Under the pieces are notes generated by a model. That model was not told where the DNA came from. It saw only the letters and a program-made list of their open reading frames with translations, and did not search any database. Below are positions 32,910 to 45,482 of a DNA stretch of 64,000 nucleotides, piece after piece. Positions within the stretch are counted from its first letter, which is position 1. Each line of letters starts with the position of its first letter. The DNA lies in NCBI GenBank assembly GCA_037783415.1, contig JAZGTN010000236.1:1116001-1180000 (forward strand), in the 5' to 3' direction. A program made the translations under genes and the position numbers. Source of the DNA: Leptasterias polaris. Lineage: Eukaryota; Echinodermata; Asteroidea; Forcipulatida; Asteriidae.

Positions 32910-35752
32910 GCAACCTTATTCCGATTAGGTCCTGCTCACAATATCAACGCAAGGAACGTGCACGATTTGCCCACTGGAACGCTCGCTCTATTGTAAATAA
33001 GACGGCATCAATTTGTGACTTTATTATATCAGAAAAACTTGATATTCTTGCTATCTCAGAATCGTGGCTAAAAGGCCCTTGCAGACATTCACAATACCTT
33101 GCCCGACTTTGCTTCATACAGCATTCCTCGGACTGATCGCACTGGCGGAGGTGTGTTTCTTCTTTTGCGTAGAGGCTTCAATGTAGTTCAGAATGTTTGC
33201 CAAACTCTTAAATCGTTTGAGCTTGGTGATTTTACAGTCTCATCACACTCTGCTTCCAATGAGACTTATTGTACAGAATGCCATACAGCAAAAAGCATGG
33301 TGTTACATCACGGACATTTTTCGACGAGTTCTCCATTTTCTTGGAGCCGCTTGCCTTTGTTTCAAGTAACAATCTCCTCGTTTGTGGTGACTTTAATTTC
33401 TACGTTGAGACATCAACAGATTGCGAAGCAGCTAAATTCCTTGATCTTCTCCACCCAGCCAACCTCCACCAACATGTAACTGGTGCAACCCACCGTTGCG
33501 GTCATACACTGGACTTGTTGATTACACCCGAAGAAGATACCCTTGTGGGTGATATCACAATACAAGCTGATCTTCCTTCAGACCACTTTGCAACCATCTG
33601 CATTGTTGAAATTACCCGTCCTGCTGCAACGAAAGAAAGGGCGAAAGTTCGCAAACTCCGAAACACTGATACTAACTCACTTCACCAGGAAAAGATATCA
33701 ACTCACAAGCAGAGCAATATGACTCTGTTCTGAGTGGTCTTATCGACAAGCACGCTCCAATGAAAACACGGACTCGATATCTCCGTCCGCATTCACCGTG
33801 GTACTCAAATGCCCTGCGCAAGAAAAAACAAGAGCTACGGCGCTACGAGAGGCAGTGGGTAAAATCCGGTCTTTATGTTCACAGGCAAATGTTCCACGAA
33901 AAATGTGTTGAGTATAAAGATTCCCTAGAAAAGGCAAAAACATACTACCACAGATCACAGATTTTAGATTGTGACCAGAGTCAGCTCTTTAAGGCAGTAG
34001 ACAACATGTGTGTTCGGAAATCGGCTAAGGTTTCGCCTGCACACGAATCGCCCCAGACCTTGGCAGATGACTTCGCAGAGTTGTTTGACATAAAAGTCCG
34101 GAAGCTGCGGAGTAACCTTGATCAGACTGTAAAGTTCAACGCTGACCTAACCAATGTCTCCTCTAGTGAAATCCCATCATGCTCTTTTAGTGAGTTTTGT
34201 GCTGTCTCGGAGGATGAAATACGCAATCTGATCAACAGCATGCCATCTAAATCATGTCCTTTGGATCCGATGCCGACATGGCTTGTTAAACAGTGCCTGG
34301 ATGAGCTGCTCCCAACCATTACACAGATTATCAACCGCTCGCTGTGCTCCGGCTCTTTCCATTCAACTTTCAAGACAGCTGAAGTGATTCCTCTCATCAA
34401 AACCAAGACTCTTGATCCTCAACTATTCCAAAGCTACCGCAGTGTCTCCAATATAAAATTCATATCCAAAGTGACAGAAAAAGCTGCTGTAAAACAACTC
34501 CAGACTCACCTCGCTGAAAATGAACTGTATCCAGTTTTTCAAAGTGCATATCGCAAACACCACACAGCTGTGAAACTGCTTTGCTTCGGGTTTTCAACGA
34601 CCTTCTGTTGACTGTAAACAACAGAAAGGAAGCAGTACTCGTCTTGCTTGACCTAAGTGCCGCGTTCGACACCATAGATCATGACATTCTCATCAAGCGG
34701 CTGAAGAGCAGATTCGGTGTCAAAGGAACAGCACTTCGGTGGTTTGATTCCTACATACGTGACCGCGAGCAGATGGTTAAGATTGGCGATTTTAAATCCA
34801 AGCCTCATGCGCTATTGTCCGGGGTTCCTCAGGGCTCAGTTGCTGGTCCACAGATTTTTACTTTATATTCTTCTCCAGTCGAAGACATTGTTAACCGTCA
34901 CAAGGTCAATGGCATGTTCTATGCTGATGACATTCAATTGTATGTCAGTGTAAACCGAAACGACGTCGACCCTTCCATCAGTGAGCTTGAAAAATGTATC
35001 ACAGAGATCAAGAAATGGACTGCAGAGAACAAGCTCTCTTTGAATGACAACAAGACAAAGGTTATCCATCTATCTTCCCGTTATGCAGATACCACACCTA
35101 TTAAATCTATCATTGTAGGTGATTCTGTTGTGGACAATGTTGTTCAACAAAAGATCTTGGTGTCATCATTGACCAAAACCTCTCAATGAAACCTCATGTA
35201 AGTAATATTTGTCGTCTAGCTTCACTCACCATCAGAAATATTGGCCGTATCCGTAAATATCTAGACAGGGAGTGCACAGAGAAGCTAGTACATGCTTTCG
35301 TGTCGTCAAGGTTTGACACATGCAACAGTCTTTTGCACGGCCTTCCCGACTTTCAGTTAAACAAACTCCAGCTCAAACAAAATGCTGCAGCCTGGTTGGT
35401 TACCTTGAGCAAGAAGCAAGATCATATAACACCTATTTTACAAGACCTGCATTGGCTGACTGTGAAGAAGCGAATCATATACAAACTCATGCTTCTAACC
35501 TTCAAAGCTCTAAACGGACTAGCACCAAACTATCTACGTGATCTCATCTGCATCAAGGAACCTTCTCGTACACTAAGATCAAACGCTGCTACCACTCTAC
35601 GGCGGAGAACCACGAACACAGTTACATACGGCCAGAGATCATTCGCATACACAGCTCCCGAACTCTGGAACCGGCTTCCAACACATGTTAGGAATGCGAA
35701 CTCACTAGATCTGTTCAAGAGTTCACTTAAAACCCATCTGCTTAGCATGTGA
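32906..35752 (+). pseudogene. LINE ORF2: AP endonuclease and reverse transcriptase (frameshifted)
   Basis: Domains in order: AP-type endonuclease with HWNARSI, ISESWL (catalytic Glu), GGGVFLL, CGDFN and SDH (32966-33600); then reverse transcriptase with KSCPLDPMPTWL, LDLSAAFDTIDHD (palm motif A), SGVPQGSVAGP (motif B) and FYADD (motif C). The C-terminus has LHWLTVKKRI and LWNRLPTHVRNA. All catalytic residues I looked for are present. The reading frame changes at about 33100, 33270, 33735, 34590 and 35185, so at least five frameshifts kill it. The protein would nick target DNA and copy LINE RNA into the nick. The domain order identifies the L2/CR1 group; the exact clade is not certain. Confidence 0.85.
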
Positions 35753-36020
35753 CTTTTTAAACACTTCTCCTGCCAGTTGTTTTTCACTTCATCTTGTGAA
35801 AGTTTTGTCAAGCGTTTTTGTATAATAATGTTTAGAGTAAGAATTGTTTATTTTCTTTAAATACGTTTCATGCCTGTACAGCGCATTGGGGTCTTGCCAT
35901 GGACGGAATGCGCTTTACAAGAATGATTTATTATTATTTATTATTATTATTAAAGTCGTCTAGTTTCTTAATTACGCTAAGTTGATGAATGGTAAAAACC
36001 TCGTGAACCTGGAATTATTT

Positions 36021-36345
36021 GTTCACGAAGGAGCCAAAAACCTTTTTTAACTTTTGTGTATACGCAACCGCGTCGATTGTACAGCTGGCACAGTGCCAAT
36101 CATGAGCGCGCCGGCTTTTGCGTTTTCACGAAGAGCCAAAAACTTAAAGGACAAAAACCTCAAAAACCCGGAATTGCATTTTCACGAAGTGCCAAAAAGT
36201 GTATTGCTCTACCGCGTGGAATTATCCCTTGGCACGCCGGTGCCAAAAGTGGGTGCTCCGGCTTTTGCGTTTTCACGAACAGCCAAAAAGTTTATACACG
36301 ACGCGATTAACACAGAGCACGGTTTGTAACCTTTTCACGAAGAGA
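36021..36345 (+). repeat. Interspersed TTTTCACGAAGAGCCAAAAA repeats
   Basis: Five units of this 20-mer with few changes, at about 36021, 36121, 36179, 36270 and 36332, separated by unrelated-looking 40-75-base spacers. A sixth unit lies at 30623, right after the first CCCATATGGG array. CGGCTTTTGCG precedes two of them. Confidence 0.75.
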
Positions 36346-36595
36346 CAATTTTGTTAATTAAATATGACTCATTAATTAAACAAGGTATGGACAAATTTGA
36401 AACAGATTTGTATGATTTAGAATCTCTACTTCCCTGACATGTAAATATTTCCCAAGTAAGGTTTCGAATAGTCTACCAACCAGTAGTTTCAAAATAAGCT
36501 AAACTTCAAACGCGGTTTTCTCCAAACATACATTTTTGACTGCAGGGGACTTTTTAGCCCTTCATGAAATTGCTGACGATATGGGACTAGATGTA

Positions 36596-36870
36596 TCCCA
36601 GACGGGTTATATGGGCCATCCCATATGGGTTCCATATGAATCTTGGGTGCAGTATACAGGGGGGGGGGGCATATGGTTTACCCCATATGGGGCCCATATC
36701 GATTACCCCATAATTATGAGGCCCATGTTGGCCCCATAAAGGACCCATAAGGGTTATCTGGGCCTGCCTATAATGGACCCCGTATGAATCCCGGGTGCAG
36801 GATCAGCAGGGACCCATATGGGTAAACCCAAATGGGTCCCATATGTTGGCCCATATGTGCCCCATATGGG
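36596..36870. repeat. CCCATATGGG-rich array, second site
   Basis: Same palindromic decamer family as at 30226-30612, with longer phrases such as CCCATATGGGTTCCATATG and a G11 run at 36659-36669. Confidence 0.85.
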
Positions 36871-37386
36871 AATGCTACCTGGGATACTTTCTAGTTTGTC
36901 TCGAAAACAGGTACTCCAAACAAATGGATTGAAGGCATCGAAGATCGGTGCGTGGTTTGAAAGTTGCCATGTCCATCCAGTTTTAATAGATGTTTGCATA
37001 CTTCTTACAAACAAAGCAGGGGCGGAAGGGGTGTTGCGGAATCATTTGCGATCGCAATAGACTGTGCAAGTCTCGCGCAAGAGAAGAACATATTCTTTCT
37101 GAAATCAAATCATTGCTTTTAAATTAGATCTATGAAAAAATCTGACCAACAAAAATAATCATTACCATTTGTATAAAATGAGTTTAAGCTTTCATAATAA
37201 ACACATTAATCATTTGTTAGTTTTTGTTGAAACAAACTAAAAACTCTAGGACAAGGATATCTATTTGATCTTAACTTTTTAGGAAACACTTTTGTAAATC
37301 CACGCCCGAGTACGTGCAACCACTAAAGCAGGTTTAAATGCAGACGCGCGATGATCGCACGGGCGTAGAATTAACGCGTGACGCAG

Positions 37387-38070
37387 TATTATTATTATTA
37401 TTATTATTTATTCGACCAAAACAAACAACAAACCAAAGTTACAATAGCACAAGAAAGAACATAAACGGAAAAACAGTTATAAAAAAAGCAAGTAATAAGG
37501 AAAATAAATACAAAATTAGAAAAATTAAATTTAAATTTAATTAATAAATTAAATTAAATTAAATAAATAAGAAAATAAAAGCAAAAACAAAAAATAAAAA
37601 AAATATATGAGGGCGACTGAGGGCAGAGCATGCAGGAGGGGAACAAAACCAAATGGGAAGGACAACCAGAAGGGATAAAAACAAGGACAAATCATGCGGG
37701 TCAGGGGTAACAAAAGTAAACTAAATTACTGTTGCTCGGAAGCATGCTGCCCCACACAATATGACCAACAAACACAATGAACACAGAAACAACAATAGGG
37801 AGAAACCAAACAGGGGCTCGTTCACGACCTGCATGCAACCAAATTGAACATCTAACGCACTGTGTGATTTAAACAATGATCCTTAAGGAGGCGGAGAAAT
37901 GTCATAAGAGGACAGATTACAGCAGCTTCGCGAATGAAGGATGGAAAAGTGTCCCATAGTCTGGGAAGTCGATGGGAGGGTGAATGTACAATGAGTCGGT
38001 ACGAGCGGAAAGATGGCGGAATGTGAGTGATTCAAGATGACGAGGATTAATGAAAACCCCGGCAACAATG
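37387..38070 (-). mobile_element. LINE family A 3' fragment in unit 1
   Basis: Minus-strand LINE whose (TAA)n tail appears as TTA repeats at 37387-37410. The C-terminal RT codons begin near 37883 and run to 38070, where the fragment is cut. The equivalent sequence continues in unit 2 (41923-42408). Confidence 0.75.
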
Positions 38071-38707
38071 GGTTTTGTAATTTCCTCCGGACAAACCTGG
38101 GTGAAACAATTATGGAAAGGCCCAAATAAGAATAGGAATTACCTATAAGCAATCCCTTGTGTGCAGTGATTTGAAAATGTTCATTAATTTTGGTTATCCT
38201 ATAAGAACGACCTAAGCAAGCTTTGGGGGTAGAATATGCAAAGACCCACATGGGTACGATATGGGTAAGACCTGGGCAAACCCATATTGGAAATATGCAA
38301 ATTTGTGGGACAGGGCATCGAAAAAGTGTGTTTTCATTGATAATTGTTTTTAAAATTTAGTGAAATTTAGCCCTGTAAAGTTGTTTTTGTCCCTTTTTGT
38401 AAGATATTCGTCTATAAGAAAAATAAATACATGAACTTTACAATTAGACGCTTTCATTTAAAACAGGCCATATTATAACTGAGTAATATAGTTTGTATTT
38501 AGTGGTATTGTCGATTAGTATACAATGTAGATGTTCATATAATTAGACTTCTCATTAACATTAAATAATTACTTGAATATATTATAAGGCTATCTGGGCT
38601 GGCCCATATGGGCCCCATATGTCCGCCACCCACATGAACCCCTCATTTTGGTCAAGAATGCTCATACGAATCCCAGGTAAGGCCAATATGGGATAACCCA
38701 GATGGGC
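38071..38707. other. Spacer between duplication units
   Basis: No gene. Short CCCATATGGG-type pieces occur at 38248-38290 and 38590-38700; AT-rich sequence lies between. Confidence 0.5.
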
Positions 38708-39025
38708 ACTAGATGTATCCCAGACGGGTTATATGGGCCATCCCATATGGGCCATCCCATATGGGTTCCATATGAATCTTGGGTGCAGTATACAGAGGGG
38801 GGGGGGGGGGGGGGGGGGGGGCATATGGTTTACCCCATATGGGGCCCATATCGATTACCCCATAATTATGAGGCCCATGTTGGCCCCATAAAGGACCCAT
38901 AAGGGTTATCTGGGCCTGCCTATAATGGACCCCGTATGAATCCCGGGTGCAGGATCAGCAGGGACCCATATGGGTAAACCCAAATGGGTCCCATATGTTG
39001 GCCCATATGTGCCCCATATGGGAAT
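38590..39025. repeat. CCCATATGGG-rich array, third site
   Basis: Duplicate of the second site, with one additional GGCCATCCCATATG unit and a G run grown to about 25 (38797-38821), plus further decamers to its left. Confidence 0.85.
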
Positions 39026-42000
39026 GCTACCTGGGATACTTTCTAGTTTGTCTCGAAAACAGGTACTCCAAACAAATGGATTGAAGGCATCGAAGATCGG
39101 TGCGTGGTTTGAAAGTTGCCATGTCCATCCAGTTTTAATAGATGTTTGCATACTTCTTACAAACAAAGCAGGGGCGGAAGGGGTGTTGCGGAATCATTTG
39201 TGATCGCAATAGACTGTGCAAGTCTCGCGCAAGAGAAGAACATATTCTTTCTGAAATCAAATCATTGCTTTTAAATTAGATCTATGAAAAAATCTGACCA
39301 ACAAAAATAATCATTACCATTTGTATAAAATGAGTTTAAGCTTTCATAATAAACACATTAATCATTTGTTAGTTTTTGTTGAAACAAACTAAAAACTCTA
39401 GGACAAGGATATCTATTTGATCTTAACTTTTTAGGAAACACTTTTGTAAATCCACGCCCGAGTACGTGCAACCACTAAAGCAGGTTTAAATGCAGACGCG
39501 CGATGATCGCACGGGCGTAGAATTAACGCGTGACGCAGTATTATTATTATTATTATTATTTATTCGACCAAAACAAACAACAAACCAAAGTTACAATAGC
39601 ACAAGAAAGAACATAAACGGAAAAACAGTTATAAAAAAAGCAAGTAATAAGGAAAATAAATACAAAATTAGAAAAATTAAATTTAAATTTAATTAATAAA
39701 TTAAATTAAATTAAATAAATAAGAAAATAAAAGCAAAAACAAAAAATATAAAAAATATATGAGGGCGACTGAGGGCAGAGCATGCAGGAGGGGAACAAAA
39801 CCAAATGGGAAGGACAACCAGAAGGGATAAAAACAAGGACAAATCATGCGGGTCAGGGGTAACAAAAGTAAACTAAACTAGACTTAAATTTTTGTTACAC
39901 AACAAAAACAAGGTGTTCGGCATGACGTTCAAATATGGGATGTTACTCATTGTCAGCTTGAATACATCAATTTGGTTTTAAGCTTGACCAAGCAATTATT
40001 GTAATACTGAGTATACAAATCTGGTAAAACTGCAACTTTAAGTCGAAGTCATGTTACAATTGATGACGTCTTTTATCAGGAAAACAAGCGTTAAATGTAA
40101 TATATCGCGGCTTGAGCTCAATCTTGCAATTTACTATAGGAGCACAAAAATAATGCTCCAGTACATAATATAATTAAATTGGGCCCCACGAGTGCAAAAC
40201 ACAACATTGCAAATTTATTGTAAATTTGCAACGTGGTTGTAGATCGTTGTTACGTTATACGCATGTTTTCTGCTAGTATTAATAAGCACACGACAATTCC
40301 TTTTGTCACCTTAGTGACGAAATGCCTTATATTCAGCGTACCCTGTCACCGATTAACGTTTTACAGCAAATCAAAGCAAATTGACCACGTCATTGACCAC
40401 CATCATTGATGAAAAACAATGGAAAAGTGCACGCGTGTACGCGCTACGCACGACTCAAAGTGTGTCTTTGTTGGCCAACAAAAATGCTCACATTGGTGTT
40501 TGCGTAGACTAAAACGAGCCGATCTGTCACAGAGCAAGCCAATAATGCCACAGAGCGTGGTAAAAGCATGACCATAATTTGATATAGCACCACCAGCTTT
40601 AGCAACAGTTTTAAAAAGCACATGATCGAAAGCATAGCATTTGATTGTTAACGAGGTTTGCATGGACGGCTGTTTTAGAGACTAACAAAGCGTATTGTCA
40701 AAAGCAGGTTGCGCGAACCTTGAACAGAGACTAGACCACAAGCATGTTTGATGGACTTTGAACCTTGCGGATGATTTGCTCAACGTATACACACACACTA
40801 CGTGATAACAAAACAGTACACTGGTTTAGTTCGCGTAGTGTGTGTGTAGCCCGTGGTTTGACAGCGGGTCAATAAATACCCGTAATAATTGGTCAATATT
40901 TCAAATATTTGTATAAAAAAAAGGAATGACGTCATCATGTTCTTTCTTTAGATTTACATAGTCAATATCACTGTCTTTCAACATGCCAAGTTTCAACTCA
41001 GTCGATCTTGTGGTTTTGTAAATACACGGCTTCAAAAAGTAAACCTTTAAGGCAATACCACGTGACACACGATGACGTCATCAATCTAAAACTTCACACA
41101 TATGTTGTCTGCATGAAGGTCATTATGTATACCAATTTCGAAACGATTATCTTAAACTTCGCCACAGACATCTAGGAAAAGTGCATTTTTAATTGTTTTC
41201 AACCTGCCGCTAGAGGGCGCTCTTGACTTTTATGACGTCATTTGTCTTATTTTGTTAAACCAGACTCTTGCTCGACTATAACACCGTTAAAAAAAACTTC
41301 AAAAAGTGTGCCACTTTTAAATTACAAGGCACTTCCTGTTTCTTCCTGTTACGACCGGAAGTAGAGGTCATGTGAGGTCATGCACACGACAAAAAATAAA
41401 GACCTATATGACCTAAGTATGATCCCGCATAAAACAACCGCCGGTCTCTTAAGTGTGATTTGTTACAGATTTTCAAAGATTAATTTATTTTTTTCTAAAA
41501 ACCTTGTAAATTGACACCTGATGACGTCATCATGACGTAAATGAAACGGTTTCGTCTCCTAATGGTTATCTAACTATGGTAGAAATTTCAAAATTATACG
41601 AGCTTGGGAAGTGTGCTTTTGTTAGCGGACAATCGCGGGGGATAAGAAGAAGAATAAGAAGTATTAAAAAGTAAGAAAAAAACCCGGAACAAAAACAAGA
41701 GGTGTTACGGGCTGTGTGCCCGAACACCTAATTACTGTTGCTCGGAAGCATGCTGCCCCACACAATATGACCAACAAACACAATGAACACAGAAACAACA
41801 ATAGGGAGAAACCAAACAGGGGCTCGTTCACGACCTGCATGCAACCAAATTGAACATCTAACGCACTGTGTGATTTAAACAATGATCCTTAAGGAGGCGG
41901 AGAAATGTCATAAGAGGACAGATTACAGCAGCTTCGCGAATGAAGGATGGAAAAGTGTCCCATAGTCTGGGAAGTCGATGGGAGGGTGAATGTACAATGA

Positions 42001-42078
42001 GTCGGTACGAGCGGAAAGATGGCGGAATGTGAGTGATTCAAGATGACGAGGATTAATGAAAACCCCGGCAACAATGGA
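38708..42078. repeat. Segmental duplication, unit 2 (split by a Helitron-like insertion)
   Basis: Second copy of 36586-38070, offset about 2.1 kb. It is interrupted at 39877/41730 by the Helitron-like element. Unit 1 gives the uninterrupted site (AAACTAAATTACTG), so the insertion came after the duplication. Confidence 0.92.
39878..41729 (-). mobile_element. Helitron-like (Helitron2/HINE-type) element 1
   Basis: Exact boundaries come from the empty site in unit 1. Read on the minus strand, the 5' end is AGGTGTTCGGGC followed by its own hairpin partner. The 3' end has a copy of that sequence inverted (GCCGAACACCT), then a hairpin (TTTTTGTT/AACAAAAA), then about ten bases and CTAG. The host carries AA/TT at both junctions and no longer duplication. 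This asymmetric terminal repeat plus 3' hairpin is the described layout of Helitron2/Helentron elements. No Rep-helicase ORF is present, so it is nonautonomous. It contains a hairpin of CACACACTACG at 40790-40855. Confidence 0.75.
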
Positions 42079-42432
42079 TTCGCAGTGAGCAGTGCCATGT
42101 AAAACCTTGAACACAAAGGAACTGAGCAAGTAATTACGCCTGTTAGTTAGAGGATGCCAATGAAGACGCTGCAATCTGTCCTCATAAGACATTACTCCGC
42201 GCCTTTGTTTAAGAGCAAGCCGGGTGGCAGTTCTTTGGACCCTTTCAAGCTGATTTTGTTGCGATAACGTATACGGATGCCATGCTGGGAGACCATACTC
42301 TAAAATTGGGAGAACAAGAGATTTATACAGTGAGAAAATTGCGTTAGTGGGGGACCCCCTAGCAACTGTATAAAGAGGACGCTGACCCTCAACAATCGTA
42401 GACTGCAATGAAAATGCTAAGCGTCTGACAAT
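41882..42432 (-). pseudogene. LINE family A reverse-transcriptase C-terminus in unit 2
   Basis: The minus-strand ORF 41923-42408 (161 codons) reads SLVLPILEYGLPAWHPY, LERVQRTATRLALK, MSYEDRLQRLHWHPL and INPRHLESLTF: the C-terminal region of a CR1-like LINE reverse transcriptase. After PPIDFPD a frameshift gives YGTLFHPSFAKLL and a stop, whereas the plus-strand relative at 14600 continues FPRIWSSLP. Palm motifs are missing. Its 3' untranslated part is split by the Helitron-like element and ends in TTA repeats at 39539-39561. Confidence 0.75.
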
Positions 42433-42757
42433 TACAGCGTCTGGTGATTATCATCGCGCGACCAAAACAAATTTGGTGATCGGAGGTGGGCACAATTTCT
42501 AGATTTTTTGCAAGTAACCGGAAGCAGAAGTCAAGTTTAATTCTTGGGTTTTCTTCGTTGTATTGTTGAATTGATTTTACTTTCATATTTTTCATCACTT
42601 AGTATTACATTCCCAACAGCATATTTAATTTTCATGGTCATAAAGTACGTTAAACTAAAATAAAAGACGAAACAAAATATTGACAACGTAAAACTCCATA
42701 TGGTTGGGACCACGATGGTCCCGGAAGTTCGCTTACGCGCGAGACTTGCACAGTCTA

Positions 42758-45482
42758 TTTGGGTACACTCCATTTTAAATTGAGGTGATGACCATTAAAA
42801 AACAAAAAGAAATCCATGTAAACCGTTAAAATTCTTTCTATAACAGCACTGAAACATATTAGTGTATATTGTAAGAGAATTTTAAATTGTTGAGGTGCTT
42901 AGTTTTAAATAAAATGCGATAACATTTTTTGTTGGTTTATTGCAGCGGCTAACGTGTGAATTTCGTTACAAAACGTCTCCCCTAAAATGGCTACAAATAT
43001 CAACATAGTGCAAACAAAATTATCGTTCATCCTCTGATTTTTTTTCCATTACTGTAAGATTTAGGAATAGATCTTTCAATTCTGAAAGTTTAAACAAAAT
43101 CCCTTGGTACATCCTCTAGATATTTGACGATTTTTAAAAGGGTTTTTTGAGAAAATGGTTTCTGCCGATACTTTAGTTTTCGTTCAAACGATCTCTGTTG
43201 ACGGACGGGAACATTTGCCGCAGGTAATTTTAATTCTGAGGCAACATACACATCTTAAGAGAGTGGTTACAGGATGCTCTCAAAATTGCACTTAATGCCT
43301 TTTTATGGTCGAACATACATCGTAGTTACCGGTTGATAACTATTTTACACATAACATTTGCATTTATTAATAAAGAATTCAAGTCAAAAATGCACCTCTC
43401 CGCGCGGCTTTTTCAGCCGAGAGTCAAAAACTGCTTATCTATGATAATGATATTCAATGACCCCTTGACGTCATCGGCGCCTAAAAACACACGATCGGCA
43501 TATGACACACACACATAAACGTCTCTTTTGGGGGGAAACAAAACAAAATCAAGAAGAAACAACACTTACATTATACATTAAAGAAACCTTACTGTCAATC
43601 CAGGGTATCCTTCAAATTTATTGTTGTAAAATGAAGCCTACATAGGGTAATTAAGGCCTAGAAATCTGACGCGATTCTGCGAATCGATTCGCACGAAAAT
43701 TCGCACCCGACGTATTACGATCAAACATTCACGTTACGTCGAGTCGTCGTCCTAAACACTGGCGCACGTAAAACTGTTTCGGCTGAATTTTGGCCATCGG
43801 TTAACACTGGCCAATGACCGAAACAGTTATTGGTTCCAGCCGCAAAAACGTACCCCAGGTCAATCTGTTTTATCTTGTCCGCGGGTTGGTTGATGGCCCG
43901 AAGGATCCCGTTTTTGAGCCAATAGTATTCCTGGATAGTAAGCTCACGGCATCAATCTGCTTTATACACGTGGTTACCATGTACCTAGAAAGTCGATTTC
44001 CCAAGATAATCGCAATATTTATTATCTTTTTGTTTCCTTTTCTTGTCTCCAGTTTATTATATAAAAGTCAGAAAACATTGAATAGGCCTAATGATAATGT
44101 ATAGCCAAATAGTAAATTTTTATGACAAATTAAATGATTCTCAAAACATTTTGTGGACAAATCCAAGCACGTACATCGCTGTACTTGGTAACAACGCTTA
44201 CACTCCAGGAAGATTGTTGGCTCCTTATTGAGATTTTTTGCGCGGTCAGCCGGTCCGCGGACAGGATATTTTTTTTTTTTGAGCTGGATGGATTAGTGTA
44301 GACTGGGTCCTCATGCCTCGCCATAGTGATAACATTTACGTAAACAAAGTACCAGTCTACTTGCGATATGTGGATCGATGTACTCAAAATCAAGCCGAGC
44401 TGCGGAATCGCCTTGCCCATTTCAAGAACGAAAATCCCTAAATCACAAATCCGTTGTAAATTGTCTTGCTGGTTTTTAACCTGTTGGATCGTCCATTGAA
44501 GAGTCACATTTGAGGCCGTATTGATTGCAAATGGTGGAGCTTGGTGGTTTATATTGCGTTAGCTCTGTACATTCATATATAGGCAGGTCCAAACTGCTTG
44601 CCGCCGGTGACGTCACGAATCCTGTAACGCATGGTTTGTTTGACCTCGCGTTTTCAGATTTTGGGCTGGGAGTGTTTCGAGGAAAAGACATTTTCACTCT
44701 GTTTTAGCGTGAGGTAAGGGACTCATATTAATTTTTAATATTTCTTTGGGACTCCATCTGTTGGAAAAATGTAAAAACAAAAAAATTCAGAGCTTCCTGT
44801 AACCTGTAACAGTGTATACTGTGCATACACACTTATCCGTTTATCCGTTTGTACAATGGTTTTGTGTGGGGAGCTTCGACCATTTCACGTCGCGTGGGTC
44901 AAATGAGATTATTTTCAACGTAGGTGGCGCGCTGGTGGCGCTACCCCTTCCGCGCCCCCTGAAACCATGGAGATAGGTTCCTACCTCCATGCTGAAACAA
45001 AGGAAGGTAATTAGGTATCAGTTGATACATTGCATCATTTAATTTTTTCAAAGAAAAGGGCATGGTACTAGTGCCTTGAAAACAGGATATTAGAGGATAT
45101 AAACAACATTGTCCACACTTTAACCCGCCTTCCTTCGGCACGTCTGCTCACGCAGAATGTACACAACACTTTTAAAACTAACATCAATGGAGATAAAGTG
45201 TAGATTAAATCATGGAGGTAGAAAATTGTTCTTGCTCTATGGTCAGATCATGAAGGAAGGGTCAGTCAGGTAACGGCATTTTTACCCTGTCTTCAGCACA
45301 GCCATTGCCATAACACCAAACCAGGGCTTGAGGGAACAACTATAGTCTGCACCCTTTTTGTTTAATGCTATAATATCAACATTAGAGGGAGCTAATCTCA
45401 CAACCCTTGCTACCAAGGGCCGAGGGTGCACCACTCTAAATAAACTCCCATAGGAACCAATGCTAAATATTTATACCATGCC
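42758..45482. other. Noncoding; unidentified
   Basis: No gene supported. Minus-strand 44130-44507 has a 125-codon frame without a recognisable domain. Near-palindrome CATGGAGATAGG/CCTACCTCCATG lies at 44966-44991, and related CATGGAGG phrases recur at 45212 and 56595. Confidence 0.4.

Larger units (their letters stand above)
32325..35952 (+). mobile_element. L2-like LINE, nearly full length, inactivated
   Basis: A non-LTR retrotransposon with ORF1, an ORF2 containing an AP endonuclease and a reverse transcriptase, and a 3' end of the type GGAATGCGCTTTACAAGAATG followed by (TTA)n at 35927-35952. That 3' signature is typical of L2/CR1-group LINEs. ORF2 is broken by frameshifts, so this copy cannot move by itself. 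Confidence 0.85.
36586..38070. repeat. Segmental duplication, unit 1
   Basis: Over 99% identical by eye to 38708-39877 plus 41730-42078. It includes a CCCATATGGG array, a TAGACTGTGC terminus and the 3' part of a minus-strand LINE. Differences are an 18-base repeat unit, the G-run length (11 here) and isolated substitutions. At 38070 the copies part: unit 2 continues into the LINE and unit 1 into other sequence. Confidence 0.92.
39210..42757. mobile_element. TIR element with TAGACTGTGCAAGTCTCGCG ends, carrying nested LINE and Helitron
   Basis: A perfect 21-bp inverted repeat at 39210-39230 and 42737-42757. The same left end is duplicated at 37058. The ends start TA and finish TA, which would suit a TA-target (Tc1/mariner-type) element, but no transposase is present and the TA may belong to the end itself. 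The interior is filled by the LINE and the Helitron-like element, so this would be the oldest layer. Confidence 0.55.

Noticed and set aside
38906..39166. 86-codon ORFs duplicated exactly at 36754-37014 and 38906-39166
   Set aside because: Identity is due to the segmental duplication and the peptide is a translation of CCCATATGGG repeats, not evidence of a gene.
44130..44507. 125-codon minus-strand ORF
   Set aside because: No recognisable motif; a poly-Lys stretch comes from an A/T run and the sequence looks like ordinary noncoding DNA.
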